Shown: positions 56,311 to 63,365 of the stretch, one piece after another | Numbering within the stretch: the stretch's first letter is position 1 | Layout of the letters: every line of letters begins with the position of its first letter | DNA from: an uncultured Clostridia bacterium | Lineage (GTDB): Bacteria; Bacillota; Clostridia; TANB77; UBA1234 | Assembly (NCBI GenBank): GCA_934149405.1 | Contig: CAKPEV010000002.1 | Span: 186,001-250,000 of the forward strand | Length of the DNA stretch: 64,000 bases | Reading direction: 5' to 3' | Position numbers and translations under genes: made by a program | Notes under the pieces: model-generated | Database searches by the model: none | The model's input: only the letters and a program-made list of their open reading frames with translations | What the model was told of the DNA's origin: nothing

Positions 56311-57075
56311 ATGAATAAAAAGTCTAAGATGATTTTGATTATATGTGTAATTATTGTTGTGCTAGGCGTTGGAGGGTATTTGACTTATAATGCAATGCAT
56401 AAAGAACCTACACCACCTATTATTGATATTCCATCTGGAGATATAAAAACGCCTGAGGCAAAGGCTGATTCGATTGTTGTGCAAGATGTAAAAGTTGAAA
56501 ACTATACGGATAATAGATATATAAATTGCGTGTATCCTAAGATTACAAATCTTACAGACAAAGAGTTTGAAAACTATATTAACAAGCAAATAGCTACTAA
56601 TATAAACGAATATAGAAGTGAAATCGAGTATATTGTTGATGATGAAACTTTGCCTACGGAAATGTATAGATATGTTACAACATATTCAAGATATAACTGT
56701 GATAAGTATTTATCTTTGGTTATTGACCAAGATTATCAAACTGGCGGAATTCGTTCAAACAAGTGGAAAGATATATACAATATAAATGTTGAAACGCAAA
56801 GAATATTTTATCTAGAAGAGTTATTTGAGGCCGGCGCTAAGTATGAAGAGGCCATCATAGCAGAGATAACGAAACAAGCTGAGGCAAAGAACATGGAGCT
56901 TGTTGGTGGAAATGGATTGACAAAACTTCCTAAAAAACAAAAGTTTTATATAAAAGATAATAAACTTACAGTTTATTATGACCCTTCAGAGATTTCGGCA
57001 ACTGCTTTTGGAGAGCAACATTTTGAAATGCCATTTACAATGAATGAAAAAGGATTTTTTGAAATAGGACAATAA
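56311..57075 (+). CDS. DUF3298 (RsiV/PdaC-like) membrane-anchored protein
   Basis: A 254-residue protein with TTGGAGG before the ATG. Residues 7-27 form a membrane anchor and the rest is extracytoplasmic. The C-terminal part (RIFYLEELFEAGAKYEEAI, FYIKDNKLTVYYDPSEISATAFGEQHFEMPF) matches the DUF4163/DUF3298 arrangement found in the lysozyme-sensing anti-sigma factor RsiV and in the PdaC deacetylase. The N-terminal half corresponds to DUF4163. No sigma-factor gene is adjacent and no cytoplasmic anti-sigma domain is present, so an anti-sigma role is unlikely; function unknown. It has its own promoter. Confidence 0.8.
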   Translation: MNKKSKMILIICVIIVVLGVGGYLTYNAMHKEPTPPIIDIPSGDIKTPEAKADSIVVQDVKVENYTDNRYINCVYPKITNLTDKEFENYINKQIATNINEYRSEIEYIVDDETLPTEMYRYVTTYSRYNCDKYLSLVIDQDYQTGGIRSNKWKDIYNINVETQRIFYLEELFEAGAKYEEAIIAEITKQAEAKNMELVGGNGLTKLPKKQKFYIKDNKLTVYYDPSEISATAFGEQHFEMPFTMNEKGFFEIGQ

Positions 57076-57080
57076 AATAG

Positions 57081-57109
57081 TTGACATTATATGGCAAGCT
57101 GAATATAAT
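57081..57109 (+). promoter_or_regulatory. Perfect-consensus promoter of the cysS leader
   Basis: TTGACA (57081-57086) and TATAAT (57104-57109) with a 17-bp spacer match consensus at every position. It starts six bases after the preceding stop. Expected transcription starts near 57116, which puts a leader of about 350 nt before cysS. Confidence 0.92.
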
Positions 57110-57181
57110 ATGTAGTAGTATTAGGAAGGTGAGAAATCGTCTAGGAGTCCTATAATTATTGAGATATAAGGAGATGTAAAT

Positions 57182-57223
57182 ATGATTAGAAATATACTTT
57201 TAATATGCTGTTGTACGAGATAA
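57182..57223 (+). CDS. cysS leader peptide with three consecutive Cys codons
   Basis: AAGGAG (57168-57173) lies eight bases before ATG 57182. The 13 codons read MIRNILLICCCTR and stop at TAA 57221-57223. The Cys codons are TGC TGT TGT (57206-57214). Three Cys codons in so short an ORF in an AT-rich genome is far from chance. Translation rate at these codons would report Cys-tRNA charging, and the ribosome position controls the downstream structures at 57190-57355. Confidence 0.85.
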   Translation: MIRNILLICCCTR

Positions 57224-57355
57224 ATGCTCTGTCTTAGTTAGTAGACATGAGTATTAGAAGTCGTGCCTACATAAAAGTATATTTATTATCGAAATAATTA
57301 TAATAAATTATGAAGCTATGTAGGCAAGTAAAATTGCAAACATAGCTTTTTGTTT
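57190..57355 (+). promoter_or_regulatory. Ribosome-mediated transcription attenuator of cysS
   Basis: Anti-antiterminator: P1 pairs 57190-57202 with 57272-57284 (13 bp), P2 pairs 57213-57218 with 57261-57266 (one G-T), and a hairpin lies at 57223-57254. Antiterminator: 57264-57273 (TGCCTACATA) pairs with 57317-57326 (perfect 10 bp). Terminator: 57313-57321 with 57340-57348 (9 bp, inner GCAA/TTGC) plus TTTTTGTTTT. The antiterminator arm overlaps both the P1/P2 stems and the terminator. A ribosome stalled on Cys codons would cover the left arms of P1 and P2, free the antiterminator and allow cysS expression. Confidence 0.8.
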
Positions 57356-57471
57356 TATTCATGTGAAAGAAGAAAAAAGCGAGTAAGTTAGGAAATTTGA
57401 AAAGCCACATAGTGTATACTTATTGTAAATATTGGATTTTTGTGGTAAATTATTTGTATTGGAGGTTAGTT

Positions 57472-58935
57472 ATGAAGATATATAATTCAATGACTGGAAA
57501 GAAAGAAGAATTTAAGCCTATAAAAGATGGCGAGGTTAAAATGTATGCCTGCGGAATAACTGTGTATGATTTAAGTCATATAGGTCACGCAAGGCAAGCA
57601 ATCGTATACTCAATGATTAAAAATTATCTTGAATATAGAGGATATAAAGTTACATATGTTAGAAATTATACAGATGTAGATGACAAAATAATAAATAAAG
57701 CAAATGCTCTAGGAAAAAATGCAATAGAATTTTCAAGAGAACAAATTGAAGAAACAGAAAAAGACATGGCAGGGCTTCATGTTGCACCAGCAGATATACA
57801 AACTAAGGCTTCTGAATATATTGATAAAATCATAGATTTTGTTCAAAAGCTAATTGATAAAGGCTTTGCATATGTTGCACCAAATGGAGATGTTTATTAC
57901 AGTGTTAGAAAGTTTAAAGATTACGGAAAACTTTCACATAGAAATGTTGATGACATGTTAAACGGTGTGCGCATAGAACTTGAAGAAGGCAAAGAAGATC
58001 CTATAGACTTTGCACTTTGGAAATCAGCTAAACCTGGCGAGATTTCGTGGGATTCTCCTTGGGGTAAAGGTAGGCCAGGTTGGCATATAGAGTGCTCTGC
58101 AATGGCTTTAAATACTCTAGGAGAGACAATAGATATACATGGTGGAGGAAGAGATTTATTATTCCCACACCATGAAAATGAAATTGCACAAAGTGAAGCT
58201 TTAACAGGCAAAACTTTTGCAAATTATTGGTCTCATTGCGGACTTATAAAAATAAATGGTGAAAAAATGAGCAAGTCACTTGGCAATTCTTTAACTATTA
58301 GAGATGCTTTAAAGATGTATGATTACGAAGTTATAAAATACTTAATGTTTAGTAAGCATTATGGCTCAGATATGGATATTCTAGATAGCGATTTTCTAAT
58401 GTCAGAAAAGCATATGTATTATTTTTACATGAGCATTAAACAAATGGAGGATTTTATTAACACGTATGGTGGAAATGTTGATGGTGAAGCACTTCCAGAC
58501 GACATATCTGAAAAAATAATCCCAGATTTCATCGAGGTTATGGATGATGATTTTAATACAGCTGCGGCACTTGCAAACTTACATGGAATCTTTAAATATG
58601 CTAATGGAATTATAAAATTAGCTAAAAAGAATACAAGAGAACAAACAGCAAATACTCTTGCAAAAATTCTTAAAAATATAAAAGAAGTTTATGGAATTTT
58701 AGGTTTATTCACAGAAAAACCAGAAGATTTTATAAGCAAAATGAAAGAGAAATATTTAAGCAAATTAAATATTGATGTTTCATTTGTCGAGGGTGAAATT
58801 TCAAAAAGAGCAGAAGCTAAAAAGTCAAAAGACTTTGAAACAGCAGACGCTATAAGAAGTTCGTTAGATGAAAAAGGTATCATATTAAATGATACAGCAG
58901 AAGGAACTGTATGGGACATAAAGGCTTTATACTAA
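57472..58935 (+). CDS. cysS: Cysteinyl-tRNA synthetase
   Basis: A 487-residue class I synthetase. ATG 57472 has TGGAGG six bases upstream and starts MKIYNSMTGKKEEF as relatives do; the longer open frame upstream is not used. It charges tRNA-Cys. Visible motifs: ACGITVYD with zinc-ligand Cys, HIGHAR (about residues 36-41), GWHIECSAM and HHENEIAQSEA with further zinc ligands, and KMSKSLGNS (about 264-272). The C-terminal part with a coiled-coil helical domain is of normal length. It lies downstream of the leader-peptide attenuator; an HD-hydrolase gene follows after 45 bp and is probably co-transcribed. Confidence 0.98.
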   Translation: MKIYNSMTGKKEEFKPIKDGEVKMYACGITVYDLSHIGHARQAIVYSMIKNYLEYRGYKVTYVRNYTDVDDKIINKANALGKNAIEFSREQIEETEKDMAGLHVAPADIQTKASEYIDKIIDFVQKLIDKGFAYVAPNGDVYYSVRKFKDYGKLSHRNVDDMLNGVRIELEEGKEDPIDFALWKSAKPGEISWDSPWGKGRPGWHIECSAMALNTLGETIDIHGGGRDLLFPHHENEIAQSEALTGKTFANYWSHCGLIKINGEKMSKSLGNSLTIRDALKMYDYEVIKYLMFSKHYGSDMDILDSDFLMSEKHMYYFYMSIKQMEDFINTYGGNVDGEALPDDISEKIIPDFIEVMDDDFNTAAALANLHGIFKYANGIIKLAKKNTREQTANTLAKILKNIKEVYGILGLFTEKPEDFISKMKEKYLSKLNIDVSFVEGEISKRAEAKKSKDFETADAIRSSLDEKGIILNDTAEGTVWDIKALY

Positions 58936-58980
58936 AATAGTAGAAAGGTTGTAATATTTTTATAAAAAGTGAGGTGTGTT

Positions 58981-60144
58981 ATGGAGATTGATGAAATCGT
59001 ACTAAAAAACAGTGCTGAGATGGAGAAATATTTTTCACCGTATGCTTGCAAAACAGAAGAAGCATATAGATTTAAAAAAGAAAGAAGAAAAAATGAATTC
59101 AATGTAAGACCTACATTCTTCAGAGATGCGGACCGTATATTGCACTCTGGTGCATACTCTTGCTACATGGATAAAACGCAGGTCTTTCCACTAATAAATA
59201 ACGACTTGATTACACACAGAGGATTGCATGTTCAATTTGTTTCTAAAATCGCAAGAACAATAGGTAGAAGCCTTAAACTAAATGAAGACTTAATAGAGGC
59301 CGTGGCATTAGGTCATGACTTGGGTCACGCACCATTTGGCCATATGGGCGAGAAATGTTTAAATATTATTAGTGAAAAACATGGCCTTGGATTATTTCTT
59401 CATAATGCACAAAGTATTAGAGTTTTAAACGAAATAGAAAATGGCGGAAATGGTTTAAATATAACCGTTCAGGTATTAGATGGCATACTTTGTCATAACG
59501 GAGAATTCTTATGTAAAAAATATGAACCGAATTATGAGAAAACACCAGAAGAATTCATGCAAGAATATAAAAGAACATGGCTTGAAAAAGGATTTGACAA
59601 AACTTTGAAACCAATGACGCTAGAAGGCTGTGTAGTGAGAATTTCAGATGTAATTGCATATATCGGAAGAGACATCGAAGACGCAATCACAGTAAAACTA
59701 ATAAAAAGAGAAGATATACCAGAAGAGATAACAAAAGTACTTGGAAATAAAAACTCAGAAATAATCGACACATTAGTAGAAGATTTGATATATCATAGCT
59801 TCGATAAACCATACTTAGAGTTCACAAAAGAAGTATTCACAGCATTAAAGAAACTGCTAGACTTCAATTATAAAAACATATATACTAATCCTAAAAAAGA
59901 AGATAAAGAAGAAAAATACATATGCATGTTTGAAATGCTTTACGAAGCTTTGCTAGAAGATTTAAAAAATAAAACGGGCAGAATAAACGAGGTTTATCTA
60001 CAAACCAAATGTGCAAAATATAAAAGAGAAACATCGCCAGAAAGAATAGTAATAGACTACATTGCAGGAATGACAGATGACTATTTCTTGGCAGAATACA
60101 AACTACACTTCTTACCAAAGAGAAGAGATTTAACAGTAGAATAA
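58981..60144 (+). CDS. HD-domain hydrolase, dGTPase-like
   Basis: A 387-residue protein; ATG 58981 follows GTGAGG. The HD-superfamily metal site reads HRGLHVQFVSKIAR ... ALGHDLGHAPFGHMGE (about residues 80-118), with a later Asp in RISDVIAYIGRDIEDA (about 220-235). This arrangement matches deoxyguanosine triphosphate triphosphohydrolase (dgt) proteins and related HD phosphohydrolases, which cleave dNTPs to the nucleoside and triphosphate. The opening EKYFSPYACKTEEAYRFK also fits dGTPase-like relatives. It lies 45 bp after cysS and ends at a bidirectional terminator. The exact substrate is not provable from sequence. Confidence 0.87.
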   Translation: MEIDEIVLKNSAEMEKYFSPYACKTEEAYRFKKERRKNEFNVRPTFFRDADRILHSGAYSCYMDKTQVFPLINNDLITHRGLHVQFVSKIARTIGRSLKLNEDLIEAVALGHDLGHAPFGHMGEKCLNIISEKHGLGLFLHNAQSIRVLNEIENGGNGLNITVQVLDGILCHNGEFLCKKYEPNYEKTPEEFMQEYKRTWLEKGFDKTLKPMTLEGCVVRISDVIAYIGRDIEDAITVKLIKREDIPEEITKVLGNKNSEIIDTLVEDLIYHSFDKPYLEFTKEVFTALKKLLDFNYKNIYTNPKKEDKEEKYICMFEMLYEALLEDLKNKTGRINEVYLQTKCAKYKRETSPERIVIDYIAGMTDDYFLAEYKLHFLPKRRDLTVE

Positions 60145-60148
60145 AAAT

Positions 60149-60182
60149 AAGGTCAAAAGCATTTTTTGCTTTTGACCTTTTA
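60149..60182. terminator. Bidirectional terminator
   Basis: A 12-13-bp stem (AAGGTCAAAAGCA and complement) with T runs on both sides, between the HD gene and the converging lipoprotein gene. Confidence 0.92.
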
Positions 60183-60221
60183 AATATTTAAATTTTGTTA
60201 TTTAAGAATGATTGCATATCA

Positions 60222-61013
60222 TTAAGGTACATATGAATGAAACTCTAGGTCGTTAAAGTCTTTACTTAAAAGAGTTGATTTAACCTCGCCATTTTCTATA
60301 GACAACTCGTAATCTCCTCTACAATAATTTTCAAAACGTTCGCTTAAATTGTGAGCAGCTTTTTCTTCATCTGAAAGATATTCAGGTGCAGAGAATAAAA
60401 TTTTATTGTCTTCAAGCGAATAAACATATTTATCATCTCTAATAGATACTTTGCTGTTAAATACTTCTTTCATATTTTTATCAAATAATGTAAGACCATA
60501 ACAATCTGCAAGGTATTGATCTCCTACTACTAAAAGATAACTATCATTATAAATAGATAATTCACATTCATTTGACTTCATCCAATAAGAAGTAATGGCA
60601 GTTGCGACACCGTTTTCATCTACAACAAATAAGTTTGAACAGAAATCATTGAAATCGCCTGAAACTTGTAGAGTAAAAACTTTATCATCTAATTTTATTT
60701 TTCCTATAGTGTTAACATCACCAGATTTCATATTAGCAAAATCGATATCTTTGCTTGCTAATAAAGCATCTAAATGTGTTTCATACAAATTCAAATACTC
60801 TGAATTTTTAATATCTTTTGAAACGTCTTCACCAGAAGAAGTAGTTTCTCCTGAGTTTGGTAATGTAGGATTGTCTTCAGAAATCTTTGTTTCACCAGAA
60901 GAAATAATTTCGCCACTATTAGGGTTTTTAACATCTTTTATTTCGTTATTAGAATTGCAGCCAGCCAATAAAATTATGCTTAAAATACAAACTGTAAAAA
61001 TAATTTTCTTCAT
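60222..61013 (-). CDS. Lipoprotein of unknown function
   Basis: A 263-residue protein; ATG 61013 has AAAGGAG eight bases upstream and starts MKKIIFTVCILSIILLAGCNSN, a signal peptide with lipobox LLAGC. The longer open frame upstream is not used. After the Cys, a Ser/Gly/Glu-rich linker contains repeats of the type NSGE(I/T)xSSGE(T/D), then a beta-rich domain. No known family is recognised. It is single, with its own promoter (61072-61100) diverging from the MBL gene. Confidence 0.75.
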   Translation of the reverse strand: MKKIIFTVCILSIILLAGCNSNNEIKDVKNPNSGEIISSGETKISEDNPTLPNSGETTSSGEDVSKDIKNSEYLNLYETHLDALLASKDIDFANMKSGDVNTIGKIKLDDKVFTLQVSGDFNDFCSNLFVVDENGVATAITSYWMKSNECELSIYNDSYLLVVGDQYLADCYGLTLFDKNMKEVFNSKVSIRDDKYVYSLEDNKILFSAPEYLSDEEKAAHNLSERFENYCRGDYELSIENGEVKSTLLSKDFNDLEFHSYVP

Positions 61014-61071
61014 TAAATCAACTCCTTTTATAATTGAAAAAAATATTGCCATATACGCAATTGACTTTATA

Positions 61072-61158
61072 AGTATAGTACACATGGAAAGAAAAGTCAA
61101 CATAAAGAGGAGTGTGCTAACTGTCAGACTTGCAATTTTATGTAAAACTTGCTATAAT
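61072..61158. promoter_or_regulatory. Divergent promoters for the lipoprotein and MBL genes
   Basis: Minus strand: TTGACT (61095-61100) and TATACT (61072-61077), 17-bp spacer. Plus strand: TTGCAA (61130-61135) and TATAAT (61153-61158), 17-bp spacer. The two promoters face apart and do not overlap. Confidence 0.82.
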
Positions 61159-61193
61159 AAAATTCACTTTCGAAAATTTTGGAGGAATGGTAT

Positions 61194-62189
61194 ATGTCAA
61201 ATGGCAAGAACCAAAACAAAGGCGGTATAGCAGTATGGATAGTTATTGCTTCAATCGTCGCTTTGTACTTTTTAGGAATCAACATCTATGATATAACCCT
61301 AGGACCAAGTAATGCAGGCGACGAAACCACAACAACTGCTGAGACCCTAGTGCAAATGCCCGAAACTGCCAGACCAGATGGTGAGCTAATACTCACAATG
61401 ATTGATGTGGGGCAGGCTGACAGCTTTTTGCTTGTTCAAAATGGCAAGACAATGCTTGTCGATTGTGGAACGCGGTCAACAGGCGAAGATGTTGTTAAAT
61501 ACCTAAATGAACAGGGCATAAAAAGACTTGACTATGTAATTGGTACGCACCCACACGATGACCACATGGGCGGAATGTATGATGTAATTACCAATTTTGA
61601 GATTGGCAAAATCATCATGCCAGAAGTTGAAGCAGGAAAGGTTACTACCAACTGGTATGTTAAGCTTATGCAAGAAATCAAGCAAGGCGCTTATGAACTT
61701 GAGTATGCTAAACTTGGTGCAGTGTACGACCTTGGTGATGCAAGCTTTAAAATTATTGGTCCAATAGAAACCGATGAAAGCAACTTAAACAATTATTCAA
61801 TTGTTTTAAAAGTAACTTTTGGAGACATGGATGTAATAATGACTGGCGACGCAGAAACAAAGGTTGAAAAGGCCATCATAGAGTCAGGGGAAGCACTTGG
61901 CGCTGAAATCTTAAAGGTTGGACATCATGGAAGTGACACTTCATCGAGCGATGAATTTCTTGATGAAGTATCGCCTCTATACGCACTTATTTCTGCAAAG
62001 GTTGGCAACAAGTACGAGCACCCAATAAAATCGACAATGGAAAAATTAGAAGAGCGAAAAATAAAAGTTTATCGGACTGATGAAAATGGCACTGTCGTTG
62101 CTACGATAACGGCAAATGACGTGAAATTTAGCACGGATCCAGGCGATTATTTAAGTGGCACAGAATTAGAGGAGGCAAAAAACAAATGA
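61194..62189 (+). CDS. Membrane-anchored metallo-beta-lactamase-fold hydrolase (ComEC C-terminal-like)
   Basis: A 331-residue protein; ATG 61194 follows TGGAGG at eight bases. An N-terminal membrane segment (about residues 12-32) precedes an MBL domain. The metal site is HPHDDHMGG (about 119-127, the HxHxDH motif), with TGDAET and GHHGSDTSS later and ALISAKVGNKYEHP near the end, as in stand-alone ComEC/Rec2-type hydrolases. The ComEC channel domain is absent. Relatives are thought to be extracellular nucleases or phosphodiesterases; activity here is inferred. The four-base overlap (ATGA) with the DUF3006 gene shows coupling. Confidence 0.88.
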   Translation: MSNGKNQNKGGIAVWIVIASIVALYFLGINIYDITLGPSNAGDETTTTAETLVQMPETARPDGELILTMIDVGQADSFLLVQNGKTMLVDCGTRSTGEDVVKYLNEQGIKRLDYVIGTHPHDDHMGGMYDVITNFEIGKIIMPEVEAGKVTTNWYVKLMQEIKQGAYELEYAKLGAVYDLGDASFKIIGPIETDESNLNNYSIVLKVTFGDMDVIMTGDAETKVEKAIIESGEALGAEILKVGHHGSDTSSSDEFLDEVSPLYALISAKVGNKYEHPIKSTMEKLEERKIKVYRTDENGTVVATITANDVKFSTDPGDYLSGTELEEAKNK

Positions 62190-62467
62190 AAAGCTACGCA
62201 TCAATAGAAGAGTTTGATCGCAACTATGTTAGGCTTGAGGTTGAGATGATGGACGTTGAAGACAGCAATACAAGCGAATTCGGCGAACGTGAAACACGGA
62301 TGCTTGATGTAGACTACGAGAAATTTCCTTGGGATGAAGACGATTTCGGCGAAGGAGATATAGTTGTAGTAGAACATGATGGAGAAATAATTTCGAAAAT
62401 CTATGGCAAGGACGAAGAAGAAAGACAGAGAAGAATTGATAAAATAAATTCGATTCTTGGAATGTGA
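62186..62467 (+). CDS. DUF3006-like small protein
   Basis: A 93-residue acidic protein that overlaps the MBL gene by four bases. The part FGERETRMLDVDYEKFPWDEDDFGEGDIVVVEHDGEIIS fits DUF3006, a small beta-rich domain that commonly follows MBL-fold ComEC-like genes. The function is unknown; the pairing suggests it helps the MBL protein. The terminator at 62503 ends the pair. Confidence 0.78.
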   Translation: MKSYASIEEFDRNYVRLEVEMMDVEDSNTSEFGERETRMLDVDYEKFPWDEDDFGEGDIVVVEHDGEIISKIYGKDEEERQRRIDKINSILGM

Positions 62468-62502
62468 GTCTAAAATCGAAAAACGGACGAGTTTTTTGAT
62501 GT

Positions 62503-62548
62503 GAACTCAAATTGTTAGACAAAAGTTTAACAGTTTGGGTTCTTTTTT
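62503..62548 (+). terminator. Rho-independent terminator
   Basis: A stem with arms starting GAACTCAAATTGTTA and AACAGTTTGGGTTC and a T tract. It is nearly the same sequence as the terminator at 36069-36116. Confidence 0.9.
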
Positions 62549-62617
62549 ATTTTAAGTCATTTTAAAGAATGTCAGAAAAATAAAACGATGAATTTCAAAA
62601 AATAACATATAATACGA

Positions 62618-62656
62618 TTGACTTATTTGAATAGTAAGTATATACTATGTATATAC
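62618..62656 (+). promoter_or_regulatory. Promoter and paired-palindrome operator of mazEF
   Basis: TTGACT (62618-62623) and TATACT (62641-62646), 17-bp spacer. The palindrome GTATATAC occurs twice, at 62638-62645 (over the -10) and 62649-62656, eleven bases apart, about one helical turn. This fits autorepression by the AbrB-type antitoxin. Confidence 0.82.
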
Positions 62657-62672
62657 AAATGGGGGGATATAA

Positions 62673-62915
62673 ATGACTACATCAATTCAAAAATGGGGAA
62701 ATAGTCAAGGGGTGAGAATACCTAAAATGTTATTAGATGCCGTAAAATGGTCGGAAAATGAAAAAGTTACAATCACAGTATATGACGGAAAACTAATAAT
62801 CGAAAAAGCCAAAAAAGAAAAGGAGAGTATAATGGAACTATTTGAAAATTACGAAGAAGAATATACACCAGAAGAAATAGATTGGGGAAAGCCGGAGGGA
62901 AAAGAAGTATGGTAA
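62673..62915 (+). CDS. mazE: MazE-like antitoxin (AbrB/SpoVT fold)
   Basis: An 80-residue protein with GGGGGG before the ATG. The opening SIQKWGNSQGVRIPKMLLDAVKW, then VTITVYDGKLIIEK, is the swapped-hairpin AbrB DNA-binding fold of MazE. The acidic C-terminal tail (FENYEEEYTPEEIDWGKPEG) would wrap the toxin. The toxin gene overlaps its stop codon. The operator array is at 62638-62656. Confidence 0.93.
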   Translation: MTTSIQKWGNSQGVRIPKMLLDAVKWSENEKVTITVYDGKLIIEKAKKEKESIMELFENYEEEYTPEEIDWGKPEGKEVW

Positions 62916-63241
62916 AGCAAGGAACAATTATAAAAATAAATTTCAATCCACAATCAGGGCACGAACAAGCAGGATATAGGCCGGCGGTCGTAATAAGCAA
63001 TGATATATTCAATGAAAAAACGAAATTATCTATAGTTTGCCCAATAACAAATACGGATAAGCATTTTCCATTACATATATCATTAGATGAGAGGACAAAA
63101 ACAACGGGCGTAATCCTTTGTGAACATATAAAATCTCTAGATTTAAATAGCAGGACATTTCAAGAAGTAGAAGAATTACCGAGAGATTTGTTAGAAAAGG
63201 TAATAAATATTGTCTTGGCAGAAATAGAGGAGATAAAGTAG
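62909..63241 (+). CDS. mazF: MazF/PemK-family endoribonuclease toxin
   Basis: A 110-residue protein starting at ATG 62909, which overlaps the mazE stop by seven bases and has GGAGGG upstream. The pattern GTIIKINFNPQSGHEQAGYRPAVVISND and CPITNTDKHFPLHI is the PemK/MazF SH3-like barrel, with the family Arg in RPAVV and Thr in ITNT. MazF toxins cut single-stranded mRNA at short specific sequences and arrest growth; the cut site here is not predictable. It is of normal length and seems functional. Confidence 0.94.
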   Translation: MVKQGTIIKINFNPQSGHEQAGYRPAVVISNDIFNEKTKLSIVCPITNTDKHFPLHISLDERTKTTGVILCEHIKSLDLNSRTFQEVEELPRDLLEKVINIVLAEIEEIK

Positions 63242-63273
63242 AGTGTACATAATTGAAGGTAATGAAGCTATAT

Positions 63274-63302
63274 TTGACAAGAGCAAGTAAAAATGTTAAA
63301 AT
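63274..63302 (+). promoter_or_regulatory. Predicted promoter of the DUF6088 gene
   Basis: TTGACA (63274-63279) and TAAAAT (63297-63302), 17-bp spacer, 64 bp before the ATG. Confidence 0.65.
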
Positions 63303-63365
63303 GTTACTATAAAATGAATAATTACACGTTATAATCATAAAATAGTAACAAATGGGGTGAATGAT

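Noticed and set aside
57081..57472. T-box leader for cysS
   Set aside because: The conserved T-box TGGNACCGCG is not present; the Cys-codon leader ORF explains the terminator/antiterminator pair better.
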